Source: Diphasiastrum complanatum
Taxonomy: Eukaryota; Streptophyta; Lycopodiopsida; Lycopodiales; Lycopodiaceae
Assembly (NCBI GenBank): GCA_029204225.1
Contig: CM055106.1
Coordinates: 40,442,368-40,506,367 of the forward strand
Direction: 5' to 3'
Length of the DNA stretch: 64,000 bases
A program made the position numbers and the translations under genes. Below, one piece after another: positions 10,685 to 22,202 of the stretch (positions are counted from its first letter, which is position 1; every line of letters begins with the position of its first letter). The notes under the pieces were generated by a model. It had not been told where the DNA came from. It made no database searches and saw only the letters and a program-made list of their open reading frames with translations.

Positions 10685-13301
10685 CGAATATGCTCTCAAA
10701 TCAAGATTAGATCCATTCTACTAAATGCCAAAGTTCTTGGTGGCCAAGATGTATCTCAACACCCTTTTTGCATTTTTCCAATGACAAACCAATGGATTTT
10801 GCACCGAGATTGGCTTAGTTTACCTACACTATAACTTAGATCAGGTCTAGTTATAGTAAGATAAATTAGGGAGCCTACAAGTCTTCTATATAGTGTGATG
10901 TTCTCAAAAGATGCTTCATCATCACCAATAGAGACTCTCACATTTTGCTCCATAGGAGTTTCTACCCCTTTACAATCTTTCATTTCAAACTTTTCTAAGA
11001 TAGAAGAAGCATATTTGGATTGACAAACTAAACTCAAATCTTTGCCTCTTGATACTTCTATTCCTAGTATGAATGAAGATTACCAAGATCCACCATCTTA
11101 AACTCTTTAGACAATGCTATTTTCACTTCTTGTATACCATCATGATAATTTCGACTATGGATAATGTCATCTACATACAAAATGAGAATGATGACTTTAC
11201 CGTCATTAAATATTAAGTACAAAGAAGGATTGTAAGCACTTACAACAAAATTTATAGAGTTTAAGAAGGCATTCAACCTAGAGTACCAAGCTCTAGGTGC
11301 TTGCTTAAGCCCATAAAGGCTTCTTAGCAATAAACACACTTTTTCATCTTCATCTTCTTTGATGAAGCCCTCGGGTTGTCTCATGAAGATCTCCTCTTCC
11401 AAATAGCCATTGAGAAATGCATTAGTCACATCAAGTTGAAATAGAGCCAATTGAAAGTAGTTGCAAGAGAAATGATCAACCTTATGGAAACTAGTTTAGC
11501 AACAGGAGCAAAAGTTTCATCAAAGTCTACTCACTTGATTTGCAAGAACCCCTTTGCCACTAGCCTTGCCTTGTATTTGTTGATGCTCCCATCTTGGTTG
11601 TACTTCAATCTGTAGATCCATTTGCACTCAAGTGGTTTTCTTTCATGAGGAAGATCCACAAGCTTCCATGTATGATTCTCCATAAGTGCATCATACTCCT
11701 TTTGCATGGCATCCCTCCATTCTTGTGACTCCATAGCCTCTTCACAGCAACTCGGCTCATCAAACATAGATGTTAAAAAATGTAAGAGATAAGTGAATGA
11801 AGATATTCCCTTTGTTCACCTTTGTCAACATAGGTGGGCCTTGATGGCTTGGCCTTCCTTCTTGTAGACCTTCTTGGAGTTCTCAGGTCTTGAGGTGGAT
11901 ACTCAAGATATTGATCACATGAAGGCTCCTCCTCAAATCTTGCAAGATCCTTGACATAAGATGGATTAGAAGCACTTTCATTCAACTTGTAGAAGTCACC
12001 TTCATCAAATGTAACATCTCTACTCACTAAAATCTTTTTAGTGATAAGATTATAGACTCTATATCCTTTGCTATTTTTAGCATGACCAACAAAAATTCCT
12101 TTTATGGATCTAGGATCATCCTTCTTTTTTGTATCTAATGCTTGAAAAACATAGCAAGTATATCCAAAGATTCTAAGGTCTTTGAGATTTGTCTTCTTAC
12201 CAAATAGAGCCTCATAAGATGTTAGGGCCTCCAATGGGCTTACATGGCTATCTATTACATAAATAAGTTGCACAAATAATAGCCTCTCCCCAAAAAGACT
12301 TAGGTAGAGATGAATCTAGCCTTAAAGCCTTTGCACACTCACAAAGATTTCTATTCATTCTCTTGGCTATACCATTTTGTTGAGGACTATATGTACATGT
12401 AAACTCTCTTTTAATACCATTGGATTTACAAAACTCTATCATCCTAGTGGAGATATACTCTCCACCATTATCACTCCTTAATACTTTTACTTTAGCATCA
12501 AGTTGATTCTCAACTAGAGTTTTGAACTTTACAAAAAATTTTCTTCTTGGAATCCAAAACTTCAGGAGTGTATCTAGAGTAGTCAGCAATAAAAGATACA
12601 TACATTAATGCACCTCCATTAGATTCTTGAGAAAAAGAGTGCACATCACTATGATTGAGATCTAATGCTTTAGTAGATCTAGTGGAAGAGTTAACAAAAG
12701 GTAGCTTGTGTGCCTTTGAAAGGCTACAAGCTTCACAACTTTTTCCACACTTTGAGAGTGTCTTTGAAAGGCTGAGAGCAAGATCCTTGGTGCATAGCAT
12801 TTCCATTGATTTGAAATTGGGATGGCCCAACCTCTTATGCCAAAGCTCCACTTGATTGAGCTCCTCCTTCACCATGTTCACACTTCCAAGAAAAACATTA
12901 GCATCTAGCTTGAAAATCCTTCCTTGTTTGAATCCTTTAACAATGCAAGTATCATTCATCATTATGGAGCAAACACCTCGCTTAAAATGGACATCTAAAC
13001 CATCATCCATCAATGGTCCTACACTTAGCAAATTCTTAGGGAGTGTAGGAACATAGAGTACATTTTGTAGATCTACTCTTTTTGAGGATCCAAGAGTTAA
13101 GGGAATAGTTCCCACTCCATGTATTCTACATTCTTGACCACTTGCTGTTAGAGTAGACTTTTTACAACCTACAAAAGGTACAAGAGTTGAGGAAAAATCC
13201 TTTTGGAATGTCATGTGAGAGCTAGCCCCACTATCAATCCACCATGTGTCATTGGAGTAGTTCTTGAATATTGACGTAGATGCCACCAAGGATGAATCCA
13301 C
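10685..13301 (-). pseudogene. Copia A pol: protease, integrase, RT, partial RNase H
   Basis: Read from 13301 down, in several frames. Protease has an intact WWIDSGASSHM near 13230. The GAG-preintegrase block LWHKRLGHPNFKSMEM is followed by the integrase HHCC and core. The second Asp is present in SDNGGEY, but the catalytic Glu position reads NGIAKRMNR where the family has A/S-E-R, so Glu appears to be Lys. RT follows, with [48 protein letters not shown] and YVDDI. The frame breaks near 12540, 12260, 11770 and 11490. RNase H stops after RAYSDS at 10685. Very similar to element B at protein level, so a decayed member of a sister family. Confidence 0.85.
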
Positions 13302-14155
13302 TTCATCCTCATCTTCCTCAAGGGTGAGGTTGTCTTGCTTGCTCTCTCCTTGTGCATTCTTCTTCTTGTAGCACTCGGATGCAAAGTGCCCCTTCTTTCC
13401 ACAAAAGAAGCACTTGAGTTTGGCCTTGTTCTTCTTTTCACCTTTAGAGCATGATGTTTGACATCACTCTTGGTCTCCTTGTGTTGGATCTTCTTCTTGG
13501 ACTTTGCCTTGCCTTTGCTTGAGAATTTGGCCTTCTCATCTCCATCATGAATCTTCAAGAAACCAATCCTTTGCTTGACATGAAGGATTCTACTCTCCTT
13601 GGCCACAAGCACACTATGGAGCTTGTCAATAGAAGGTAGAGAATCTTGAATTGCAAAGCTTTTAACTAGATTGGAAAACTCATCTCCAAGACTATTTAAG
13701 ATGATTTTCACAAGCTCATCATCTTGGATACTCTCACTTATGATGGAAAGTTCTTTATTGAGAGATTTTATCCTCAAGGCATATTCTTGAGCACTCTCAT
13801 CATTACCTCTAATGCTTTATAGAACTCTATTCCTTAGCATAAGCACTCTAGAGGTATTCTTGGATTCATAAATCCCCTTTAAGGAGTTCCAAGCCTCCTT
13901 GGATGAGGTACTTGAAGCAACTTCCTTAAGAAGTTCATTACTAACATTCATTTTTAGGCAATGTAATGCTAGTCTAGCTCTCTTTTTGTACCTTACTTGA
14001 TCTTGTCCTCCTTGAGGCTCTTCTTCCTCACCAATGACAAGATCATACAAGTCTTGGAGCACTAGAAGTGACTCCATTCTTAGTTTCCAAGTTGAATAAC
14101 TACTAGAATTTGGCCTCTCACTAGCCTCAAAAAGATAGGTTCCAACTGAACCCAT
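13211..14155 (-). pseudogene. Copia A gag
   Basis: Starts at an ATG at 14155 with MGSVGTYLFEASERPNSS, nearly the same as the start of B gag. The gag capsid-like part (NYS.WKLRMESLLVLQDLYD, then RLALHCLKMNVSNELL) is open to 13817. There is a frame change there, the next open part runs 13777-13211, and a second shift before the zinc knuckle puts the CFFCGKKGHFASEC codons (about 13370-13430) out of frame with the main gag. Gag cannot be made as one protein from this copy. Confidence 0.85.
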
Positions 14156-14766
14156 TTAAACTAGTAACAAGTACAACAAATGTACTATTCAAAGGCTCTC
14201 CCTTCTCTCTTTTTCAGAATTTAGCCACAAAGCTACTCTCTTGAATCTCACAAAACTCAAGAAGCAAGATCTATTAATGATCTTAAACTCAAAAAGACTT
14301 GAGAAATTGAATTCTACACAATCTATTCAATTTAGAAGCTCGGATTTGACTCTTGGAAGTGCCAATGCCTTCCTATGGTGTTCAGAATGGATTTTAGCTT
14401 CACTCTTGAACTAAAAACATAAGCCTCAAAACTCACTCTCATGATTTGGAGGTTTAACAACTTTCTAACACCATTCCACATCAAATCTATAATGAGATCA
14501 ATGGATTTTCACAAGGCAAATCACTAGTTTCACTCTTCACAAATTTTTTGAAGCTCAAATATTGAAAAATCACTTAGATTTGGTGAAAGTACAACTCCAG
14601 CAGTGTCTCACACATGTGAGAAGTACATCTAAACTTTACACTCTTATTTGAACTTCTACTTCACAAGTAAACTATTGGTTAAGGTCGCCCTACTTCAAAA
14701 TGATTCTAGCACCAATGCTTTTACCAAAATGAAGAGATTTGGATCATCATCAAATCTCTTTGACTT

Positions 14767-14779
14767 GGCTCTGATACCA
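14767..14779 (-). other. Copia A primer binding site (initiator tRNA-Met)
   Basis: The reverse complement reads TGGTATCAGAGCC directly after the LTR end TTTGACA. It fixes the inner edge of the A 5' LTR at 14780. The leader between it and gag (14156-14766) also holds a CACACATGTGAG palindrome at 14609. Confidence 0.9.
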
Positions 14780-15390
14780 TGTCAAATTTTTGAGTAAAGA
14801 ATCTATTTTGATCTACAAAAGATCACTAAGAGTGATTCGTAGCTTGGGATCTTGATCTACATCAAGACTAGCTTCCAATTCTAGCTTCTACTTGACAATT
14901 TTAGTGATTCCAAGCAAGAACAATAAAAAATTAATGACTCATGTGAAGTCCTGTTATTGTATAGCATGATAACAGAGAATAAGTTTACTTATGAAATACT
15001 AAGCATTCATTTACAAAGAAGTTGCTAATGAGAGTGAAAACAACAAGATTTCTCCACAAACCAATGTTTCTCATCATTAGTTCAACAATGGATCCATCAT
15101 GGATCAAGTACATAATCATGATAGTCTCCCTCTAAACTGCATCCAGCACATGTGGGACAGCTCATAATACTCATCCATATCCATTTTGGATAAGATTTAT
15201 CTAATTTGCCACATCATCCATTGGTGGTTTATGTTTCCCTTCTAGCTTCCAACATGATGACCAAAAAAAAGAGAAATGACTTGGAGACCCACTTTTTAAA
15301 GATTTTTTCAATTTTTTTAAAAAGTATCCAGATTTAAAATGTTTCAAATAAATATATTGTAGTGTTAAAAAATTGTTGTATTTTGCAAGA
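14780..15390 (-). repeat. 5' LTR of copia A, outer end not defined
   Basis: The first 143 bases match the truncated 3' LTR. Beyond 14922 there is no second copy to compare with. The phrase ATCTACAAAAGATC followed by AGAGTGATT is shared with the TGTG-family LTR fragment at 17690, and an AGCACATGTGGGAC palindrome lies at 15147. Both suggest the LTR continues for several hundred bases. The given outer limit is only the point before the next recognised exon; no target-site duplication was found. Confidence 0.4.
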
Positions 15391-15397
15391 AAATAAT

Positions 15398-16945
15398 TCA
15401 AGTAAAGATTCCCAAAAAATCACGAATGACAATATGCTCCACTTGCGAGTTGTTGAAGTCTGCAAAACAACTTGCAAAGACCAATGACGAGAAAGGTAAA
15501 TATTAATCAAATTTGTCATTCATTTTAATACTTTCTGTTTTGAAAAAAATCATGTTGCAGTCTTTTTGAACACCATTATGGTATGATCTTTATTCTATTA
15601 AATAAGTGAATCATTGTATTTTCAGTGGATGCTGCAAAAGCTCTTCAACTGCACAGAGATCAACAAAGAGTTGAAAGACAAAAGTTCGCCTAGCATCGAA
15701 AGAAATGTTTGGAATGTCCACAAAAATATATGGGCCTTGTTATTGATGGCATGGATCAGAAGAAAACAATGTTGTCTTATTTTGTCAGAGTGCCCAAAAA
15801 TTTGAATGAGGTAGATTTTTTTCAGGTTCATCTCGTTGGAGCACTTGTGTTTAATGGCACTTTGGAGTCCAAGGTTTTTTTTAATTATCCCAATGTTAGA
15901 AATGATCCGAATTTGACGATCACCATTGTATATAAGATAATTTGCGAATTTGGTGAAAATCTTCCAGAAATACTTTATTTGCAGCTTGACAACACTGCTA
16001 GGGAAAATAAAAACCAAACTGTTTTGGTATACTTGTCCATGCTAGTGAAGAAATTTTTTTTCAAAAAAGTAAAAATAGGATTTTTGTTGGTAGGACATAC
16101 CCAGATCAAATTGATCAAATGTTTAGTTGCTTTTCTAAGAGATTGAGACACAAGAAAGCATTTTCATTACCGGTGCTTCAAATCATTGTTGAGAAATTGT
16201 ATGTGCCAAAGCCAAACGTGTCATTAATCAGACACACATATGATTTAAGTGATTATGTTAAGACGTCCAACGAAACAGAGCGATGCATAGCTAATATTAA
16301 TGATATTAGCTTTTAGCACCAGTTTAAAATCAAATGTAACGAATCAGACATTATATTATTATGGGGCAAACTATTTTCAAATTCAGTTTTGTGGCTACCT
16401 CTTGAAGGAGTTCAATTTTTGCTTAACATTCCATCGACTCAAATCAAGCTTGCTGTGTTGTCTCCCTTAAAGTCCTTGCTAGAAGAACAAAAGGCTCAAA
16501 GAGAACATCGTGAGATTGATCCATTTGCCTCATTAAATTTTTTGGAATCAAGTATTCAAGTAGCTTATCATTTTTTTAATGAGTTTGATCAGCATTGGTG
16601 GATGGACTTTTTCGAGGAACAAAAAATCAGTTTGCTCAATCTCAAACATACATCAATAATTGATGAATTTCATTGGCCTCATAAATTAGGAACATCAACT
16701 ACGAGTGTCGAACCTTCGGATCTTCCTCGAGATAATGATTTCTTGCAGCTTGTGCAAGGTGAGGAACATGAAATTTATGGATTCTGAGGAAGACATACCA
16801 GTTGACTCTGATGAAGAAGATGGGTCTTCCACTTTATCAGCTGAAAATGAGAGTGTTGAGAATATGTCAAGTTCTGAATTGAGAGGCATCAGTGAAAATT
16901 CCTTAGAAAATGTATTTAAAAAAAAAGAATGTGCAAATATGATTT
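15398..16945 (+). pseudogene. DUF7869-type gene remnant, spliced and frameshifted (possible DDE/RNase H-like nuclease)
   Basis: Exon 1 reads CSTCELLKSAKQLAKTNDEK up to 15495. A GT-AG intron at 15496-15625 joins in frame to VDAAKALQLHRDQQ. One stop follows near 15690. Then comes the core: GLVIDGMDQKKT, an HLVGALVFNG block, YLQLDNTARENKN, and KIGFLLVGHT. A one-base loss near 16105 is followed by QIDQMFSCFSKRLRHKK. After 16316 there is a C-terminal region with a WWMDFF segment, then an acidic Ser/Asp/Glu tail (DSEEDIPVDSDEEDG) in a shifted frame. From memory, the DGMDQ.K, Q.DNTARENKN and GFL.VGHTH..IDQ.FS blocks define a family of unknown function seen in plants, fungi and invertebrates. A catalytic role for the spaced acidic residues is my inference. 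Confidence 0.65.
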
Positions 16946-17689
16946 AAGTTATTTTGTATTTCAATGGGATTTTGAGTTTCAAAAATCATTTGTTCTCTTG
17001 AATTATTATTTCATTTGTAATTATGATGGTTTTATGAAGTCTGCAACAAAAAACTTGTAGTTCTTTATTTAAAATATACATTTTTTTTGGCTTTTTTTAA
17101 AAACAAAATTTAGAGATTTATTAAAAAAATCCATGATTTTGGCCTAAAACTAGGACCATTAAAAAACACCAAAAAAGATTACTCTTTTTCAAGTCAAAGT
17201 CGCAAAACAAATGTCATTGTGTTTTCCTACAATCTAGGATCTAACTCCTGTAATTTAGGAGATTCCATATTTGACTCAAATAAAAACTAAATAAAATGGA
17301 TTGAAATATTACAAGTGTTATTTCACACATGTGGACAGGTCCTCACATGTGTGGATCCACATAGATGTCAAACAAATTGCCCAAACCATGGGAAAATTGC
17401 TAAAATCTAACAATCTCTTATCAATTGGATTAAAATAACAAGCATGAAATTGAAACAAGTTAGCCTTAGAATTTATCTGAATTCCAAGTCTATTCACACA
17501 AGTAGTCACTTATATGACATAACAGTTTTTCAGAAGAATAACTTCATGCTGGAAAGAATCATATAAACCAATCTGATGTCTATATTCGAGAAATTACTAA
17601 GAAGTAAAGGATTAATAAAGACAACGAGAAATAGATTTGAGGGCCTCTGATTTTGTAAATAATGAGATACCACATTGGGATCTAGATTA
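16946..17689. other. AT-rich spacer with a double CACATGTG palindrome
   Basis: No coding frame is recognised. Two copies of a palindrome lie close together, CACACATGTGG at 17323 and CACATGTGTGG at 17344, separated by ACAGGTCCT. Such palindromes otherwise sit in copia LTRs or leaders in this window, so this may be part of a decayed LTR. Confidence 0.4.
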
Positions 17690-17778
17690 TGTGAAAGTAA
17701 TAAACTTTAGGACCATAAATGGATCTACAAAAGATCCACAAGAGTGATTGGATGCTTGCTTAACAATCTATCAAAAAA
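17690..17778 (-). repeat. TGTG-family LTR 3'-end fragment
   Basis: TGTGAAAGTAATAAACTTTA, then GGACCATAAATGGATC, then AACAATCTATCAAAAA. In inverted orientation this matches the last 90 bases of the B 5' LTR and also the fragment ending at 39443. It abuts the CACTA transposase remnant. No PBS is next to it. Confidence 0.7.
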
Positions 17779-17784
17779 CGAGAC

Positions 17785-18868
17785 CAAAAAAAGTTGAAAC
17801 ACATCAACAAAGAGTATCCAAGCTTTGCCAATGAGTCAAGAAATGTGAGATTTGGTCTTGCAACAGATGATGTGAACCCCTTTGCTGTACGAGCAACTAC
17901 GTGGTCCATTTGGCCTATTTGCTTGGTAAATTATAATATTCCTCCTTTGTTGAGTACAAAAAAGGGACACATTATGTTGGCACTTTTAATTCCTGGCCAA
18001 CGCAAGGTTAAGAACATGGATGTGTATCTTGAGCCGCTTATTGATGAGTTGGAAGATTTGTGGAATGGGATAAAAGCATATGACATTTCGCGCCCCTTAC
18101 ATGAGAGGGAGTTTACACTACATGCCATTGTAATGTGGACAATGCATGACTATCCAGGATTAGGTGAATGCTCAGGTAATCATTCAAACAATGTCTATCT
18201 TGTGTACATAGGAGTTTGTTTACAGTTACATACAAGTAGTAATTCTTGACATTTACATGATATACTACAATGGCTTTAACTATTTTTTGACATATACTTT
18301 TTTTAATAGTGATTGATAGTATCCATTTGTTGGGCAGACTTTCAAAGGGCTGAAAAAAATGCTTGTTTTTGGTGCGGGCCAAATCTTGTGCGAAGATACT
18401 GTTTTAGTCTCAAAAAAGTGGTTTATGAAAATCATCGTAAATACTTGCATGAAGGCCATCCATTTAGAGACACTCATAGAAGAGGTTTTGGAGGAAGAGT
18501 TGAGAGAGAGATGCCTCCAAAGAGGATGTCCGTGAAAGATTGGCGAATACTATGGGAGAAATCTCAAGCAAAGCCAATCGATGGTATGAAAAGATTATCT
18601 ATATTTCATCGTTTGGAATATTGGAATAACCTTTTGATTAATCACCTACTTGATCCCATGCATATATTTAAAAATGTGGGTGAATCTATTTGGAAATACT
18701 TGATTGGTGAAAAAGATACCATTGCTGCAAGGCACGATCTAAAAGAATCAAACACTAAAAAAGAATATTGGATAAAGGATGGTGAAGATCATGATCCAAA
18801 AGTATCTTGGACATTCACCACTGAGGAGCTTAACCATGTGCATTCTTTTCACTTACTTGACCATAAAT
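17785..18868 (+). pseudogene. CACTA transposon Tnp2 transposase, N-terminal/central part
   Basis: Transposase_21 family. Visible blocks in order: INKEYPSFANESRNVRFGLA, DDVNPFA, ALLIPGQRKVKNMDVYLEPL, IDELEDLWNGIKAYDISR, AIVMWTMHDYPGLGECS. After a GT-AG intron at 18176-18337 (162 bases) the frame resumes in register with DFQRAEKNACFWCGPN, then LLINHLLDPMHIFKNVGESI and ARHDLKES. The whole of this part is open apart from the intron, so decay is modest. The start is missing, cut by the LTR fragment on the left. The frame ends at 18868, where the strand sense of the transposase flips. Tnp2 is the endonuclease/integrase-like protein that mobilises EnSpm/CACTA elements. Confidence 0.85.
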
Positions 18869-18948
18869 GAGACTCTATTTTGGCTAAATAACAATCATTT
18901 GAAAGCATTGCAAGAATCAATTTCATTCAAAATTGCAATAATAAATTT

Positions 18949-20881
18949 TTATTCAGAATTACAAGAATCAATTTCATCAGCGACAACATCTTGCAATTCA
19001 TCTCCTATTAGATGATTTTCATCATCACTCTCACTTTCAAAAATTATTTCATCATCCTGACTATTAGAATTTCTATTCTCAACATCTATGGAAGTGGGTG
19101 CTTTAGGTATGGTTTGATGATTTATTACATCTCTAGGTAGCTCAATCTCATAGTTAAAATGAAGGTTTTCCATTTCATTCTCAACATTTGCACCCTCAAA
19201 TACTCGTCGTGAATGTGGTTCAACTTGAGCTAAAAACCACCATATCTTGTTTAGTCGATCTAGTTGAAAAAAACACCTACAAAAATCAATATTTTAGAAC
19301 ATATCGAAAACTCAAATACTGAAGTCACTTGCAATAAAATGAAAAACATTATAGCATAGCACGTGCACCTGCTCACAGTGACGAGGCAACACCAATCTGT
19401 CAAAGGACTCCATGCTCAATGTTTTTGATGAATCAATCGCAAAAAATCCACTTGGATCCGATTTCGCGGTTGCATTTGGCCCTCTACAAACTACCTTGAA
19501 CCATTTCACATCAAATAAAAATAGTGTCCACTTTCACCAAATGACACATCATAAATATTTTGTATAGTTCCTACGTATTCTATATCTCCTGAGATGGGAT
19601 TCCGATCTCGTGCACTACTTTGACTTTCTTGTTGGAAAGATGCTATTACACCACAATTGTGTGTGCGTTTCTTGTTATCAATCCTTTTAACACGAAAGTG
19701 AAAACCAAAAGCCCATATAGCATTATACATTTTGCACTGCCACATGACAAACATGAATCTCATAAATAATCACTGTGAATGAACATGGTATTTCAAAATG
19801 ATTAAACAAATATTGTTATAAACAAGAATGTTTTAATAATAAAGTATCTAAAGAATAATACGTTCCATTCGCATCCTCTTGCAAAGTCCCATTTTGCGTT
19901 TGATATTTTTTGTCCCTCTTTTGTTGCTTTTTGTAGTGTGTCATGCATCCACTCTATAGTGCATTGCTTGGGCAATGGCTCAAGATCATGTGAACTTGAG
20001 GCCATTTGTCTATCTCTATTTTGTTGTTGGCACTTTCTAGACAAGGCCCTCTCTTTTTTTTTTCTTCATATAGGTCTAACCATTTATCCATAACTCCACA
20101 ATTATAAAGCATGGATGTAGAAATTTTTTCTCGTTGGAAGGGTGCCAACCTATGGACCTTTCCCATCCCTTGAGGTTTTTCACTAGCTACTCTTTGGCTT
20201 CCTCATGACGCCACAATAGTGGAGTAGATGGATGTAGTTGGTGCAAAATTTCAGTAACATAAAAGAGAGATTCATGTACTAACCATCCCTCTGGCATGCT
20301 ACCTTCAGGCCTTGCCTTTTGACGCACAAAATTTTTTAAGACTTTCATGTACCTTTCCATAAAGAACGTCCACCTAAAAAATCACAAATGGTTAAAAATA
20401 AGTGTTTTATTTAATGAGTTTATGTATCAATTGATTTAGTTTAAATACACAAACTTCTTCAACCAAGTGCACCAATAAATGCACTTGTGAGTCCATGATG
20501 GAAGTTTGAAAATATCTCTCAAACATGCACACAATCTCCACCATATCCTCATGTCTCTTGCAAAGATCCAGCTCACGGATTTCTTTTGAACACATCCATC
20601 TGCAACATATTCAATCCATTTTATGTCTATTTCAATTTCCAATCAATAGATACTAAATAGAAAAATACACCAAGTACATGTAAAAACCTGACAATGATTG
20701 ATAGTTTGTATATGGTCTCACAAATATCTTTTGACAAGCACCCACGAATTGACAGTGGATAGATGAATCGAATCATCTTTATCCAATCATGAGATTTGAG
20801 ACCTTGCAACTTTCCATCCACTATGAATGATGACCGTAGAGAATGGGCAAAACCAGTCGGTGTTCTCGGTGAAGATAGATG
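18949..20881 (-). pseudogene. CACTA transposon Tnp2, C-terminal part (DUF4218, DUF4216)
   Basis: Read from 20881 downward. The frame opens with TGFAHSLRSSFIVDGKLQGL, KSHDWIKMIRF and LPLSIRGCLSKD-like blocks of DUF4218. It continues after gaps that look like introns with HEDMVEIVCMFERYF, SQVHLLVHLVEEV, FFMERYMKVLKNFVRQKARP and EGSMPEGWLVHESL. At 19763-19312 come IEYVGTIQNIYDVSFGE and KWFKVV, then DPSGFFAIDSSK and VLPRHCEQV, typical of DUF4216. The tail (19173-18949) is acidic. It has stops and frame changes, so it is a pseudogene or multi-exon. The upstream end is cut exactly at the start of the B 5' LTR. It runs tail-to-tail with the other half at 17785-18868. Confidence 0.8.
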
Positions 20882-21572
20882 TGTGAAAAATTGCCTACAT
20901 TGGCAAATCTAGCCATGTAGAATATTGTACATTTTGTCAATATTGTTTGTTGGTTACTTGAATGGCCAAAGTGCCACTTGTACATACACACTTAAAGTAG
21001 GTTACCACGAGTCAAGAGGAGTGGTTGTGTCTATTTGGTAGTGATTCCTACTTTGTAGGATCTAGACCATGATTTATGATGAGATTTGTACCTACCATGC
21101 ACCTATCAAGCATGACTCTTGGATCTAGACTAGGGTTTTCACATTAGGGCAAGAAAGTGGAGTCTACTTCCTTATTACATGCTGGATTTTCACCTAACTT
21201 TGAAAAGGAAGTGTGTTTTACTATGTATTTCCATTCTCCATAGTGAGAAGATAGAAACTTTTTGGAGCCTCAAGGAGAAACTCGAGTTTCCTCTCATTGT
21301 ATGGTGATTACTCTATTTTTCCAATGAAACCCAGCTTTGGCACTTTGTAAACACTATCTACAGGCCGTACTACAGCCTTATTTCCACACGTGTGGAGTTG
21401 TATTAGACTATTTGATCAATGCTTTGATTGTCTCTACTTGTTTCCTATCAAGCTGCTAAACTAGATCTTGTTTTCTGATGACTAGTTTCTGATAGATTGT
21501 TTAACAAGCATACAATAACCTTGTGGATCATTCAAAGATCCATTTATGGTCCTTAGTACTGTACTTTTCACA
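20882..21572 (+). repeat. 5' LTR of copia B (TGTG family, 691 bp)
   Basis: Starts TGTGAAAAATTG and ends GTACTTTTCACA. Its 3' boundary is fixed by the PBS that follows. The solo LTR at 28159-28849 has the same length and is nearly identical in inverted orientation (only a handful of differences seen by eye), which fixes the 5' boundary. It contains the perfect palindrome CCACACGTGTGG at 21384-21395. Confidence 0.95.
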
Positions 21573-21585
21573 TGGTATCAGAGCC
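21573..21585 (+). other. Copia B primer binding site (initiator tRNA-Met)
   Basis: TGGTATCAGAGCC directly after the LTR CA end. The 617-base leader to gag contains GTACTGTTCACATGTGTGAG at 21728, a second copy of the palindromic module found in the LTR. Confidence 0.95.
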
Positions 21586-22202
21586 AAGTACAAGGCCATT
21601 GATCTGTGTTTGAATCTAATCCAGTTTTAGCAGGTTTTGGTGCAAAAAGCTAGTATTGGAAGGGCGAGCTGGTATCCAGGTTTTGGTGAGGGGATTTGAT
21701 CCCAAACTTTTTCAGGATCAAAATCCGTACTGTTCACATGTGTGAGCATCTCTGAACCAGCATTTACTAACCCATATTCATTGGATTATAGAAAATTCAT
21801 ATGGTGTCAGTTTATGTAATTTTTGGTGCAAATCCTAGGATAAGCTACCAAGATCACTTGCTATTGATTAGTTTTGAATTTGTTTTATGAAAACTAATTA
21901 ATCTAGGCTGATTTCAGACCTTCTTAAAGTGGAAACCAGGTCTTGAAAGTATATCAAAGTGAATGAGAGAGATAGAGTCAGTTTTTGTCCAAGAATAGCC
22001 AAGATTGGCAAGATTTGCTTGAGTGTATTTTTCATCTCATCTTATCTTCATTCCAGCTTGTGAGAGAGTGATAGAACTGTGATTACAAATCCATCTGTTG
22101 GATTAGAAGTCAACATTTGAGTGAAACACTGCAAGTTTGAAACCTTTGTGAGTTTCAGGTCCAAACAAATCTATATCTTGTGTGTAGAATCTTGCTAGTA
22201 AG

